DNA of 64,000 nucleotides from Tateyamaria omphalii (lineage in GTDB: Bacteria > Pseudomonadota > Alphaproteobacteria > Rhodobacterales > Rhodobacteraceae). The notes under the pieces are model-generated. The model was not told where the DNA came from, did no database searches, and saw nothing but the letters and a program-made list of their open reading frames with translations. Both the position numbers and the translations under genes were made by a program. Every line of letters begins with the position of its first letter. The first letter of the stretch is position 1. Below, in pieces: positions 45,901-55,114 of this stretch. Where the stretch lies: the NCBI RefSeq assembly GCF_001969365.1, contig NZ_CP019312.1, forward strand, positions 2,542,001 to 2,606,000, written 5' to 3'.

Positions 45901-46494
45901 CATTTCAATCAGCGGACGCTCCGTCAGCCGCTCTGCCTCGGGCTGGCCGCCCTCGCCAGGATGGCGCTGCAACTCGACATAAAGCCGGTCGGCAAAGATG
46001 TCCTTGAGCCGGTCCATGAGGGCTTGCGCGGCAGGCACCTGTCCCGTCTGCAACAGCATACCGACGGGGCCGTCTGGCCCGCCAGTCAGGCAGATCACAT
46101 CCGCCGAATGGCCTGCCAACTCTTCGACCGTGACATGAGGCAGCTCCGAGCCCTCGCGCAGGTAGAGGCACGAGTTGAGCTTCATCAGGTTCTCATACCC
46201 GACCTCGGTCTGGGCCAGCAGCACCAGCGGCGCGGGATCGCGCGGGCGTTCGCCGGGGCGCGGGGTGACGTATTGCAGATCGACCTGGCAGCCGATGATG
46301 GGCTGCACCCCGGCCCCCGCCATGCCCACTGAAAACTCCAAAGCGGCGAACATGTTGTTCGTGTCGGTCAGCGCAATGGCGGGCATACCCGCGTCCCGCA
46401 CGATGCCGGGCAGCTTTTTCAGGCGCATCGCCCCTTCAAGCAGCGAGTATTCGGAATGGGTGCGCAGGTGAATGAATCGGGGGGCATTGGTCAT
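42994..46494 (-). CDS. dnaE: DNA polymerase III subunit alpha
   Basis: From ATG 46494 the 1166-residue protein has the PHP domain (FIHLRTHSEYSLLEGAM), the catalytic carboxylates in PDFDIDFCMDRR, the finger motif NKSHAAAYA and a C-terminal OB fold (LAGVVAGLQVRKSAKGNRFA). This is the replicative DnaE1 type by length. It is a core gene. Confidence 0.97.
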   Translation of the reverse strand: MTNAPRFIHLRTHSEYSLLEGAMRLKKLPGIVRDAGMPAIALTDTNNMFAALEFSVGMAGAGVQPIIGCQVDLQYVTPRPGERPRDPAPLVLLAQTEVGYENLMKLNSCLYLREGSELPHVTVEELAGHSADVICLTGGPDGPVGMLLQTGQVPAAQALMDRLKDIFADRLYVELQRHPGEGGQPEAERLTERPLIEMAYAMDLPLVATNDVYFPKPDMYESHDALICIAEGAYVDQQEPRRRLTAQHYFKSQAEMVTLFADLPEAIENTVEIAQRCAFMAYRRDPILPKFADDEVEELRRQANDGLQDRLKVIPHATSVEDYQKRLDFELDIIEGMGFPGYFLIVADFIKWAKDHNIPVGPGRGSGAGSLVAYALTVTDLDPLRYALLFERFLNPERVSMPDFDIDFCMDRREEVIRYVQEKYGRDKVGQIITFGALLSKAAVRDIGRVLQMPYGQVDRLSKLIPVEGVKPVSIEKALKDEPRLREEARNEEVVNRLLTYGQQVEGLLRNASTHAAGVVIGDRPLDALVPLYQDPRSDMPATQFNMKWVEQAGLVKFDFLGLKTLTVIQNAVEQILGSGRKLHVAADGTELYTPADGMENDIGGIPLDDEASYKLYAAGKTVAVFQVESSGMIDALKRMKPDCIEDIIALVALYRPGPMENIPKFCEVKNGLSERDTLHPSIDHILDETQGIIVYQEQVMQIAQEMAGYSLGGADLLRRAMGKKIQEAMDAERPKFLAGSKDNGVDEEKALEVWHLLDKFANYGFNKSHAAAYAVVSYQTAWLKANHPVEFMAGVMNCDIHLTDKLAVYFEEVRKGLDLPWVPPCVNRSDATFKVVDGALVYALGALKNVGVEAMRLVQEARESKPFVNLFDFARRVDLKKVGKRPLEMLARAGAFDQLDPNRRRVFDALDALSAYSAAVHDQKNSNQVSLFGDAGDDLPEPRLLPIDDWLPAERLGEEHKAVGFYLSGHPLDDYMGPLKRKGVITLDEVTAKAESQPLVAKLAGVVAGLQVRKSAKGNRFAFCQMSDTTGAYEVTLFSESLEKSQDHLETGAKVIVTVEATMESDQLKLLGRSVTPVDTVVADVGGMGLRIFVEAPTALASVATVLDGAAKSAKGAGRGPITICLMDDSLPGEVEMDLGADFPVTPQIKGAIKSLSGVVEVQDL

Positions 46495-46557
46495 AGTGGC
46501 CACGATATGTCGTGGCGCGCCGCACGGAAAGCCCCACAAGATGTTATCCACAGCTCA

Positions 46558-46613
46558 ATACTTAGCCAGTAAACTAAGTATCTTGACTCGAATCACACAA
46601 CGCCAATACTTAG
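46558..46613. promoter_or_regulatory. Probable ArsR-family operator with three half-sites
   Basis: ATACTTAG (46558-46565) and CTAAGTAT (46574-46581) form a perfect inverted repeat. A third ATACTTAG follows at 46606-46613, five bases before the regulator ATG. This suggests autoregulation of the downstream pair. Confidence 0.65.
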
Positions 46614-46617
46614 CTAC

Positions 46618-46947
46618 ATGACTAACCAACTCGACACCCTCTTCAGCGCACTTTCCGACCCGACACGACGGGCGGTGGTCGAACAGCTGATCCACGGCCC
46701 CGCCACGGTCAGCACGTTGCATGACGGGCACACGATGGCACTGCCCACATTTCTAAAGCATCTCAAGGTGATGGAGGGCAGCGGGTTGGTCACAAGCACC
46801 AAGAAAGGCCGCGTGCGCACGTATCAAATGCGCGCAGACACCCTGCGCGCCGGGGCTGACTGGCTGAACGCGCACAAGGAGACGTGGGAGGGCCGGATGG
46901 ACCGGCTCGCCCACCTCGCCGAGCAAATGGAAAGGACACGATCATGA
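46618..46947 (+). CDS. ArsR-family transcriptional regulator
   Basis: 109 residues with the winged-helix start LFSALSDPTRRAVVEQL and recognition region TFLKHLKVMEGSGLVTSTKKGR. No obvious metal-binding cysteines, so it is likely the non-metal subgroup often paired with SRPBCC proteins. The stop overlaps the next ATG. Confidence 0.9.
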   Translation: MTNQLDTLFSALSDPTRRAVVEQLIHGPATVSTLHDGHTMALPTFLKHLKVMEGSGLVTSTKKGRVRTYQMRADTLRAGADWLNAHKETWEGRMDRLAHLAEQMERTRS

Positions 46948-47402
46948 GCACCGACACCGGACATTTCGACCTGAGCCGCACCATGCCGCTGACGCCCGAC
47001 CGGCTGTGGCACCTGTTGACCGACGGCCAGATGCGCGAGGCCTGGGGCGCGCCCGAGGACGGCATGGTGCTGGTGATGGACACGTCCGACTTCCGGGTGG
47101 GCGGCTATGAGACCCACCGTTGCGGGCCGGCAGACAACCCCGAATTCACAGTGGACACACGCTGGTACCGGATCGACGGGCCGCATGATGCAGCCTTTAC
47201 CGAGACGGTCAATATCGGCGGGGCCGCCATTGCGACCACGCTGGTCACCTACCGTGTGACGGCCGAAGGAACAGGATCGCGCCTCGACGTGTCGGTGGCC
47301 GTTTCCTCCTTCACCGGCCCGGATGCCGACGGCGAGTTCAAGGCGGGATGGGAGGCCAGTCTGTCCAACCTTGAGGCACTGGCGACCAAGATGGCGGCGT
47401 AA
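46944..47402 (+). CDS. SRPBCC/AHSA1-domain protein
   Basis: 152 residues from ATG 46944 with the AHSA1-like pattern [20 protein letters not shown] ... GGYETHRC and a C-terminal helix [16 protein letters not shown]. Overlap with the ArsR gene (ATGA) fits the common ArsR-SRPBCC pair. The ligand is unknown. Confidence 0.85.
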   Translation: MSTDTGHFDLSRTMPLTPDRLWHLLTDGQMREAWGAPEDGMVLVMDTSDFRVGGYETHRCGPADNPEFTVDTRWYRIDGPHDAAFTETVNIGGAAIATTLVTYRVTAEGTGSRLDVSVAVSSFTGPDADGEFKAGWEASLSNLEALATKMAA

Positions 47403-47532
47403 GCACCCGGCCCCGCTTGCCTTTGCCTGTCCCCCTGCCCTACCTTACGCGCTGACAGCCCGCCCTTCGGTCTACGCCGCATCGACCGAGGGGCCGCTTC
47501 AGGGGCGTTGGTACCGCGGCAGGCACATACAT

Positions 47533-48918
47533 ATGCGCACGACCTTTCTTCTGAACGGAAGCGAGATCACGGCGGACACTTCCCCGACAACGACACTTCT
47601 GGACTGGCTGCGGGACCGCCCCGGCCTGACCGGCACAAAGGAAGGCTGCAACGAAGGCGACTGCGGCGCCTGTTCTGTCATGGTGACGGACACAAGCGGC
47701 GCGCGGGCCTTGAACGCCTGCATCCTGTTCATGCCGCAGCTTCAGGGCAAAGCAATCCGCACGGTCGAGGGGATCGCCGCCCCCGACGGCACCCTGCACC
47801 CGGTCCAACAGGCGATGGTCGAACATCATGGCAGCCAGTGCGGCTTCTGCACGCCCGGTTTCATCACCACGATGGCGACGGCCCATCTGAATGGCGAGAC
47901 GGACCATGACACGACGCTGGCCGGCAACCTCTGCCGCTGCACGGGCTACGCGCCGATTATCCGCGCCGCCAAGGCTGCTGAAACAGCACCCGTTCCGGAT
48001 CATGTAGATGATTCACAGCTTCTTCTGACCAAAAATACCACGGGGGAGGCTCCACAGGAGCCGGGGGCAGAGCCCCCAACCACGCCCGACGCCCTCGCCA
48101 TATGGATGAATGAGAACCCCCGCGGCACGCTGATCGCAGGTGCGACGGATGTCGGCCTTTGGGTGACCAAGGATTTCCGCAATCTGGGGCCGGTGGCCTT
48201 TCTGAACCGGATCCCCGAACTCAGCCGCGTGACGGTGACCGAGGATGAGATCCGCATCGGTGCCGCGACAACGCTCACCGATCTACATGGGGTCATGGCC
48301 GACCATTACCCTGCCTTTGCCGAGCTGATCCGGCGCTACGGGTCCGTGCAGGTGCGCAATGCGGCCACGATTGGCGGGAATGTCGCCAACGGCTCGCCCA
48401 TCGGCGATGGCTCGCCCGCGCTGATTGCGCTTGGGGCCACGCTGCATCTGCGGTCCGTGGATGGCGTGCGGTCCATGCCGATCGAGGATTTCTTCATCGA
48501 CTACGGCAAGCAGGACCGGGCGGAGCACGAGTTTGTCGAGGCGATCACGATCCCCCGCCAGCCCGACCATTTGCGCTGCTACAAGCTGTCAAAACGGTTT
48601 GATCAGGACATCTCGGCGGTCTGCGGCTGTTTCTGGATCAACGTGGCGGACGGGGAGGTGCGCGAGATACGCCTCGCCTTTGGCGGCATGGCGGGCACAC
48701 CGAAGCGCGCGGCGCGGGCCGAGGCGGCCTTGCGCGGGATGCCCTGGACCGATGCGACGGTGGCCAGCGCCATGCAGGCGATGGTGCGGGATTTCACCCC
48801 GATGTCCGATATGCGGGCGTCCGCCGCCTACCGGATGGAGGCGGCGCAGAACATGCTCTTGCGGGCCTGGCTGGAGGACCAGGGACAGGCCACCAATGTA
48901 CTGGAGGTGCAGGCATGA
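47533..48918 (+). CDS. xdhA: Xanthine dehydrogenase small subunit (2Fe-2S and FAD)
   Basis: 461 residues. The two [2Fe-2S] clusters are visible ([11 protein letters not shown], then CGFCTPGF and CRCTGY), followed by the FAD domain ([33 protein letters not shown]). The linker between the domains (~residues 160-185) is encoded by a dispersed repeat sequence (48019-48077). With XdhB it oxidises hypoxanthine and xanthine. The ATG follows a weak ribosome site. Confidence 0.93.
   Translation: MRTTFLLNGSEITADTSPTTTLLDWLRDRPGLTGTKEGCNEGDCGACSVMVTDTSGARALNACILFMPQLQGKAIRTVEGIAAPDGTLHPVQQAMVEHHGSQCGFCTPGFITTMATAHLNGETDHDTTLAGNLCRCTGYAPIIRAAKAAETAPVPDHVDDSQLLLTKNTTGEAPQEPGAEPPTTPDALAIWMNENPRGTLIAGATDVGLWVTKDFRNLGPVAFLNRIPELSRVTVTEDEIRIGAATTLTDLHGVMADHYPAFAELIRRYGSVQVRNAATIGGNVANGSPIGDGSPALIALGATLHLRSVDGVRSMPIEDFFIDYGKQDRAEHEFVEAITIPRQPDHLRCYKLSKRFDQDISAVCGCFWINVADGEVREIRLAFGGMAGTPKRAARAEAALRGMPWTDATVASAMQAMVRDFTPMSDMRASAAYRMEAAQNMLLRAWLEDQGQATNVLEVQA
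48019..48077. repeat. Dispersed repeat embedded in xdhA coding sequence
   Basis: The sequence TTCTGACCAAAAATACCAC is followed by two hairpins, GGCTCC/GGAGCC (48048-48062) and GGGGGC/GCCCCC (48063-48077). The same motif recurs in inverse orientation at 53688-53709 in an intergenic gap. Here it is translated in frame as the inter-domain linker. Confidence 0.6.
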
Positions 48919-48940
48919 GTGCTTTGCCGGAGGCGACCCC

Positions 48941-51244
48941 ATGAGCATCGCCAAGCCCCTGCCCCATGACGCCGCGCATCTGCATGTGACAGGTGCCGCG
49001 CGCTATGTGGACGACACGCCGACGCCTGCAGGGACGCTGCATCTGGCCTTTGGCATCAGCGACGTGGCGCGCGGACAGATCACCGCGATGGATCTCGATG
49101 CGGTGCGTGCGGCCCCCGACGTGGTGGCCGTAGTGGTGGCGGGTGACCTGCCCTTTGCCAACGATGTCTCACCCTCGGCCAAGGACGAGCCGCTCTTGTC
49201 GGATGGATTAGTACACTACCTGGGGCAGCCCCTGTTTCTGGTCGTTGCCCGCTCGCATCTGTCAGCCCGTCATGCAGCCCGCTTGGGCAAGGTGGAGATT
49301 GCCGAGGAAGAGCCAATCCTGACGATTGATCAGGCGTTGGCGGCGGGCACGCGCTTCGAGGACGGCCCGCGCATTTATGCCCGTGGCGATGCCACCTTGG
49401 GGCTGGGCGGGGCAGAGCACCGCCTTACGGGGTCATTCGAGATTGGCGGACAAGAGCATTTTTACCTTGAGGGGCAAGCCGCCCTGGCCCTGCCCGGTGA
49501 GGATGGGGACATGCATGTCATCTCCTCCACCCAGCACCCGACCGAAATCCAGCACAAGGTGGCTGATGCGATCGGCCTGCCCATGCACGCCGTGCGCTGC
49601 GAGACGCGGCGCATGGGGGGCGGCTTTGGCGGGAAGGAAAGCCAGGGCAATGCGCTGGCCGTGGCCTGCGCCGTGGCCGCCCGCCTGACCGGCGCCCCCT
49701 GCAAGATGCGCTATGACCGCGATGACGACATGGTCATCACCGGCAAGCGCCATGACTTCCGCATCGACTATGATGTGGGCTTTGACGGAGATGGCCGCAT
49801 CACCGCGCTCGACGTGCGCCAATATGTGCGCTGCGGCTGGGCCATGGACCTGTCCCTGCCCGTGGCCGACCGGGCGATGTTGCACGCCGACAATGCATAT
49901 TGGTTGCCAAATGTGCGGATCGAAAGCCATCGGTTGCGCACCAACACCCAATCCGCCACCGCCTTCCGCGGCTTTGGCGGCCCGCAGGGGATGTTGGGCA
50001 TGGAGCGGATCGTGGACCATGTCGCCGGCCATCTGGGGCTTGATCCGCTGGCAGTGAGGGTTGCGAACTTTTACGCCTCCGGCGGGCATATTTCTGGAAC
50101 AATGAAGCGGCAAACGACGCCCTATGGGCAAGAGGTTGATGACTTTATTGCCGATGCCCTGGTCGCGCAGTTGCGAAAGAGTGCTGAGTACGACGCGCGG
50201 CGGGCTGCGATTGCGGAATGGAACGCTGCCAATCCAGTGCTGAAGAAGGGTATTGCCCTGACGCCGGTGAAGTTCGGGATCAGCTTTACTCTGACCCATC
50301 TGAACCAGGCGGGCGCGCTCGTGCATGTCTATGCCGACGGGTCGATCCACCTGAACCATGGCGGGACCGAGATGGGACAGGGCCTGTTCCAGAAGGTGGC
50401 GCAGGTGGCCGCCAGCCGCTTTGGCGTACCGCTGGAGATGGTCAAGATCACGGCGACCGACACGGCGAAGGTGCCCAACACATCGGCCACGGCGGCGTCC
50501 TCGGGCAGTGATCTGAACGGGATGGCGGTCAAGGCCGCCTGCGATACCATTCGGAACCGGATGGCTGAACATCTGGCGCAATTGCACCAGTGTCGCCCGG
50601 ATGAGGTGCTGTTCGACGCAGGCCGCGTGCAGGCGGGCGCGGCGGAGTACAGCTTTGCGGAGGTCGCGGCCCTTGCCTACATGGCCCGCATCAGCCTGTC
50701 CGCGACCGGTTTTTACAAGACGCCGGACATCAAATGGGACCGGATCAAGGGGCAGGGCCGCCCGTTTTTCTACTTTGCCTATGGGGCTGCCGTGACGGAG
50801 GTGGTGATCGACACGCTCACGGGCGAGAACCGCGTTCTGCGCGCCGACATCCTGCATGACGCAGGCGCGTCGCTGAACCCGGCGCTCGACATCGGGCAGG
50901 TCGAGGGCGGCTATGTGCAGGGCGCGGGCTGGCTCACGACTGAGGAGCTGGTCTGGGACGACACGGGCCGCCTGCGCACCCATGCACCGTCGACCTACAA
51001 GATCCCGGCCTGTGCGGACCGGCCGGATGTGTTCAACGTGGCCCTGTGGGAGGGCGAGAACCGGGCCGACACGATTTATAAATCGAAGGCTGTGGGCGAG
51101 CCGCCACTGATGCTGGGCATCTCGGCCTTTCTGGCGCTGAGCGATGCGGCGGCGGCGTGCGGGCCGCATTACCCGAACCTGCAGGCCCCGGCCACGGCAG
51201 AGGCGGTTTTGAGGGCGGTGCACACCGCGCGCGGCGATGTTTGA
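48941..51244 (+). CDS. xdhB: Xanthine dehydrogenase molybdopterin-binding subunit
   Basis: 767 residues with molybdenum hydroxylase motifs GGGFGGKESQGN, TAFRGFGGPQGM and HGGTEMGQGLFQK; the catalytic Glu lies in the C-terminal KAVGEPPLMLG. It carries the purine-oxidation site. It starts 22 bp after xdhA and overlaps xdhC. Confidence 0.95.
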   Translation: MSIAKPLPHDAAHLHVTGAARYVDDTPTPAGTLHLAFGISDVARGQITAMDLDAVRAAPDVVAVVVAGDLPFANDVSPSAKDEPLLSDGLVHYLGQPLFLVVARSHLSARHAARLGKVEIAEEEPILTIDQALAAGTRFEDGPRIYARGDATLGLGGAEHRLTGSFEIGGQEHFYLEGQAALALPGEDGDMHVISSTQHPTEIQHKVADAIGLPMHAVRCETRRMGGGFGGKESQGNALAVACAVAARLTGAPCKMRYDRDDDMVITGKRHDFRIDYDVGFDGDGRITALDVRQYVRCGWAMDLSLPVADRAMLHADNAYWLPNVRIESHRLRTNTQSATAFRGFGGPQGMLGMERIVDHVAGHLGLDPLAVRVANFYASGGHISGTMKRQTTPYGQEVDDFIADALVAQLRKSAEYDARRAAIAEWNAANPVLKKGIALTPVKFGISFTLTHLNQAGALVHVYADGSIHLNHGGTEMGQGLFQKVAQVAASRFGVPLEMVKITATDTAKVPNTSATAASSGSDLNGMAVKAACDTIRNRMAEHLAQLHQCRPDEVLFDAGRVQAGAAEYSFAEVAALAYMARISLSATGFYKTPDIKWDRIKGQGRPFFYFAYGAAVTEVVIDTLTGENRVLRADILHDAGASLNPALDIGQVEGGYVQGAGWLTTEELVWDDTGRLRTHAPSTYKIPACADRPDVFNVALWEGENRADTIYKSKAVGEPPLMLGISAFLALSDAAAACGPHYPNLQAPATAEAVLRAVHTARGDV

Positions 51245-52160
51245 TCGCGCGGGCCTGATTGCGGCGTGTGAGGCGCATGGGCGGATCGTGCGCGTGGTGA
51301 TCGCCAGCGTGCAGGGCTCGGCCCCACGCGAGGCGGGGGCCGCCATGCTGGTCTGGGACAGCGGGCAATCCGGCACCATTGGTGGCGGCGCGCTGGAGTT
51401 CGAACTGGCGGCAGCGGCGCGCGAGTTGCGGCAGGACAGGCGCAGCCGTCACGCGTTGGGCCCCGACCTTGGCCAGTGTTGCGGTGGCGCGGTCGAGATG
51501 TTGTCGGAAGTCTATGACCTGAACCGCGCGCGCGCCCTGCCCCATGATCTGGTGGCGCGCGGGCCGGACCCCATGCCGCTGTCGATCAAGCGGCTGATGA
51601 AAGCAGCGCGCAATCAGGGGCAATTGCCGCCCGCGCAATTGAAAGACGGCTGGATGATCGAACCGGTCCAGCCCGAGGATCAGGACATCTGGATCTGGGG
51701 GGCCGGGCATGTTGGCCGCGCACTGGTCGATGTCCTGCGCCATGTGCCGGGGCATCGACTGACCTGGGCCGACACCGGGGCGGAGCGGTTCCCCCGGAAT
51801 GTGCCGGACGGCGTGACCACGGTTCCTGCCATCGACTTGCCCGCGCTGGCCGCCCACGCGCCCGAGGCGGCCCATCACCTGATCCTGACCTACGCCCATG
51901 ACATCGACCTTGGCCTGTGCCACGCGCTGCTCACCCGTGGGTTCACGTCCTGCGGGCTGATCGGGTCGGCCACGAAATGGGCGCGCTTTCGCAAGCGTCT
52001 GGCCACGTTGGGCCACCGGGTCGATGAAATCGACCGCATCACCTGCCCCATAGGCGATCCGTCTTTGGGCAAGGATCCGCATTTGATTGCGATTGGGGTC
52101 GCCTATCGGCTAGCACAGTCCACGCAGACCATACCGCGACGACTGGAGACCCTTGCGTGA
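51237..52160 (+). CDS. xdhC: Xanthine dehydrogenase accessory protein
   Basis: 307 residues with the XdhC signatures VQGSAPREAGAAMLV, GTIGGGALEFE and the Rossmann segment DIWIWGAGHVGRAL. XdhC sulfurates and inserts the molybdenum cofactor into XdhB. It overlaps both neighbours. Confidence 0.93.
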   Translation: MFDRAGLIAACEAHGRIVRVVIASVQGSAPREAGAAMLVWDSGQSGTIGGGALEFELAAAARELRQDRRSRHALGPDLGQCCGGAVEMLSEVYDLNRARALPHDLVARGPDPMPLSIKRLMKAARNQGQLPPAQLKDGWMIEPVQPEDQDIWIWGAGHVGRALVDVLRHVPGHRLTWADTGAERFPRNVPDGVTTVPAIDLPALAAHAPEAAHHLILTYAHDIDLGLCHALLTRGFTSCGLIGSATKWARFRKRLATLGHRVDEIDRITCPIGDPSLGKDPHLIAIGVAYRLAQSTQTIPRRLETLA

Positions 52161-53671
52161 CCCACCTTCTGTCCCTGAACGGGTTGACCAAGGCCTATCC
52201 CGGCGTGGTGGCGAATGACGACGTGTCCCTGTCCATTGCACCCGGTGAGATCCATGCCCTGCTGGGCGAGAACGGGGCGGGCAAGTCGACACTGGTCAAG
52301 ATGATCTACGGGCTGGTCAAACCCGATGCTGGGATCATGCAGATGAACGGCGCCGGTTTTGCGCCCGGTGATCCCCGTGCAGCGCGTGCTGCGGGTGTCG
52401 GCATGGTGTTCCAGCACTTTTCCCTGTTCGACGCGCTCACAGTCGCCGAAAACATCGCGTTGGGGATGGAGACGCCTCCGCCCATGCGCACCCTTGCCGC
52501 GCGCATCCGCGAGGTGTCGGAGACCTATGGCCTGCCGCTGTCGCCCGACCGGGTGGTGGGTGACCTGTCGGCAGGCGAGCGGCAGCGGGTCGAGATCATT
52601 CGGTGCCTGTTGCAGGACCCCAAGCTGCTGATCATGGACGAACCGACATCCGTTCTGACCCCGCAAGAGGTGGACATCCTGTTCGAGACCCTGCGCAAGT
52701 TGAGCGCGGAGGGGACCGCGATCCTCTACATCTCTCACAAGCTGGAGGAAATCCGCGCGCTTTGCGATGCGGCGACAATCCTGCGCGGCGGCAAGGTGGT
52801 GGGCACGGCGGTGCCGCGCGACACCTCGGCCCGGGCTATGGCAGAAATGATGGTGGGCAGCACGCTTGCCACGCCAAAGGCCGCGGCCCATGACACAGGT
52901 GCTGTGCTGCTGTCCGTGACAGGGCTGTCAGTGTCGTCGCCTTCGGCCTTTGGCATGTCTTTGAAAGACGTATCCTTTGACGTGCGCGCGGGCGAGGTTC
53001 TGGGCATCGGCGGGGTGGCTGGCAACGGGCAGGACGAGTTGCTGGCCGTGCTGTCGGGCGAACTGCCCTGCAAGACCGGGATGGTCGCGTTCAAGGGGGC
53101 CGATCTTGCGCGGTCCGGGCCCGAGGCGCGCCGGGGCCTGGGTGTGTTGGCCGCGCCCGAGGAACGGCTGGGCCACGCCGCCGCTCCCAACATGTCGCTG
53201 ACCGAGAACGCCATGCTGACCGGGGCCGCGCGCGAGGGATTGGCGCGCCGCGGGATGCTGGACTGGCGCAAGACGCGCGCCTTTGCCGAGCGGATCATCG
53301 CCGGCTTTGACGTGCGCACGCCGGGGCCCGAGAATGCGGCCCGGTCGCTGTCGGGGGGCAACCTGCAGAAATTCGTAATCGGGCGCGAGGTGTTGCAGCG
53401 CCCCGAAGTTCTGGTGGTGAACCAGCCCACCTGGGGCGTGGATGCGGCGGCCGCAGCGGCGATCCGGCAGGCCTTGCTGGATCTGGCAGCCGACGGGTCG
53501 GCGGTGGTAGCGATCAGCCAGGATCTGGATGAGTTGATGGAAATCTCGGACCGGTTTGCAGCCCTGAACGAGGGGCGCCTGAGTGATCCGCGGGCCACGG
53601 CCGGGCTGGATGTGGAGCAGATCGGTCTAATGCTGGGCGGTGCCCACGAGATGGAGGTTGCGCATGTGTGA
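52157..53671 (+). CDS. BMP-type nucleoside ABC transporter, ATP-binding protein
   Basis: 504 residues with two ABC cassettes: Walker A GENGAGKST and signature LSAGERQRVEI in the first, and the second with LSGGNLQKFVIGRE, as in RbsA/YufO-like proteins. The GTG start overlaps the xdhC stop, tying transport to purine breakdown. The likely substrate is a purine nucleoside or base. Confidence 0.92.
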   Translation: MTHLLSLNGLTKAYPGVVANDDVSLSIAPGEIHALLGENGAGKSTLVKMIYGLVKPDAGIMQMNGAGFAPGDPRAARAAGVGMVFQHFSLFDALTVAENIALGMETPPPMRTLAARIREVSETYGLPLSPDRVVGDLSAGERQRVEIIRCLLQDPKLLIMDEPTSVLTPQEVDILFETLRKLSAEGTAILYISHKLEEIRALCDAATILRGGKVVGTAVPRDTSARAMAEMMVGSTLATPKAAAHDTGAVLLSVTGLSVSSPSAFGMSLKDVSFDVRAGEVLGIGGVAGNGQDELLAVLSGELPCKTGMVAFKGADLARSGPEARRGLGVLAAPEERLGHAAAPNMSLTENAMLTGAAREGLARRGMLDWRKTRAFAERIIAGFDVRTPGPENAARSLSGGNLQKFVIGREVLQRPEVLVVNQPTWGVDAAAAAAIRQALLDLAADGSAVVAISQDLDELMEISDRFAALNEGRLSDPRATAGLDVEQIGLMLGGAHEMEVAHV

Positions 53672-53687
53672 AGCGGGCCCTCCGGAG

Positions 53688-53709
53688 GTGGTATTTTTGG
53701 TCAGAAGAA
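53688..53709. repeat. Second copy of dispersed repeat motif
   Basis: GTGGTATTTTTGGTCAGAAG is the inverse complement of the motif at 48023-48042. It lies in the short gap between the ATPase and permease genes. Confidence 0.55.
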
Positions 53710-53725
53710 ACACCAGGGTGTGCGC

Positions 53726-54808
53726 ATGATCCGGATCGAGGCGCGGCCGCAGCCCTCTGCCGTGATGGCCTATGCGACCCCTGTGCTGGCCGTGCTGCTG
53801 ACCATGATCTTTGGTGGCGTGCTCTTTGCCGTGCTGGGCAAGGATCCGTTGCAGGCGATTGCGACGATTTTCTGGGAGCCACTCTTTGGCGAGTTCGCGT
53901 TCTTTTACCGCCCTCAGCTGCTGATCAAGGGCGCGCCGCTGGTGCTGATTGCCATCGGGCTTGCACTGGGGTTCCGCGCGGGCATCTGGAACATCGGGGC
54001 CGAGGGGCAGTACATCATCGGCGCGATTTGCGGCGCTGGCGCGGGGCTGGCGTTTTACCCGGCTGAGAGTGTGCTGATCTTTCCGCTGATGGTGCTGGCG
54101 GGGGCCTTGGGCGGTTGGGCCTGGGCGATGATACCGGCGGTGTTGAAAGTGCGCTTTGGCACCAACGAAATCCTGGTGTCATTGATGCTGGTCTATGTGT
54201 CGGAGCAGCTTTTGGCCTCCATGTCCCTGGGGCTGCTGAAAAACCCCGAAGGGTTCGGCTTTCCCGGATCGCGCAATCTGCAACAATATCCGTCGGCCCA
54301 TAATGCCGAGATCATCGCAGGGACGGGCATGCACTGGGGCGTCGTGGCGGCGCTGATTGCCGTCATCTTTGCCTATGTCCTGCTGACCCGGCACCGGTTG
54401 GGATTTGCCATTCGGGTGACTGGAGAGGCGCCGCGGGCGGCAAAGTTCGGGGGCGTCCATCCGGGGCGGCTGGTGCTCTTTTGTCTGGGCATGTCCGGCC
54501 TGCTGGCGGGGCTTGCGGGCATGTTCGAGGTGGCGGGACCTGCGGGGCAGATCAGCATTGATTTCAACGTGGGCTACGGGTTCACGGCCATCATCGTGGC
54601 GTTCCTCGGGCGGCTCAATCCGCTGGGGATCGTCGCGGCGGGGCTCTTGATGGCGCTGACCTATATCGGCGGGGACATCGCGCAGTCGCAGCTTGGCCTG
54701 CCCGCCGCCGCCATACAGGTGTTCCAGGGGATGCTGTTGTTTTTCCTGCTGGCGCTGGACCTGCTGACCAACTACCGCATGCGGTTCGGTCAGGCGGAGG
54801 TCGTGTGA
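53726..54808 (+). CDS. BMP-type nucleoside ABC transporter, permease 1
   Basis: 360 residues, about 8-10 transmembrane helices, with the family motifs GFRAGIWNIGAEGQYIIGA and FGTNEILVSLML. It pairs with the permease at 55115. ATG 53726 is used; an in-frame GTG lies 6 bp upstream. Confidence 0.9.
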   Translation: MIRIEARPQPSAVMAYATPVLAVLLTMIFGGVLFAVLGKDPLQAIATIFWEPLFGEFAFFYRPQLLIKGAPLVLIAIGLALGFRAGIWNIGAEGQYIIGAICGAGAGLAFYPAESVLIFPLMVLAGALGGWAWAMIPAVLKVRFGTNEILVSLMLVYVSEQLLASMSLGLLKNPEGFGFPGSRNLQQYPSAHNAEIIAGTGMHWGVVAALIAVIFAYVLLTRHRLGFAIRVTGEAPRAAKFGGVHPGRLVLFCLGMSGLLAGLAGMFEVAGPAGQISIDFNVGYGFTAIIVAFLGRLNPLGIVAAGLLMALTYIGGDIAQSQLGLPAAAIQVFQGMLLFFLLALDLLTNYRMRFGQAEVV

Positions 54809-55113
54809 TGCACAAAGCGCAAGCCATACCGGTCTTGGCCGGGGCGGGGATGGGCACCATGATGCTGTCGATGCTGCACCGGCAGATCATGTCGGGCAAC
54901 GCCGAGGCCCTAGCGCCTATTCTCTTGTTTGTTGGGCTCCATATCCTGGCCGTGGTTGGCCTGGTGCTGCTGCCCCTTGTCGCAAGCGCGAAGCTGCGGG
55001 CGCGGTTGCAACGCCTGCACCGCCCGGATGCGCGCCACCTTCTTTTGATGCTGCTCGGGGCTATCCCGAGCGCGGGCGTGCTGCACCTGTACCTGCACGG
55101 GTTGGGACACTAA
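54808..55113 (+). CDS. Small membrane protein inserted between the two permease genes
   Basis: 101 residues with two hydrophobic helices (~37-58 and 79-96) and a basic loop. Its start overlaps the permease 1 stop (TGATG) and it ends 1 bp before permease 2, so it is surely co-translated. I recognise no family; it may be a transporter accessory subunit. Confidence 0.6.
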   Translation: MHKAQAIPVLAGAGMGTMMLSMLHRQIMSGNAEALAPILLFVGLHILAVVGLVLLPLVASAKLRARLQRLHRPDARHLLLMLLGAIPSAGVLHLYLHGLGH

Positions 55114-55114
55114 G

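Noticed and set aside
44743..46332. 529-codon open frame antisense to dnaE
   Set aside because: Composition (His-, Gln-, Arg-rich) is typical of reverse-complement noise and it overlaps the conserved polymerase gene.
49433..51379. 648-codon open frame antisense to xdhB
   Set aside because: Overlaps the molybdopterin subunit with clear motifs; no independent ribosome site or domain.
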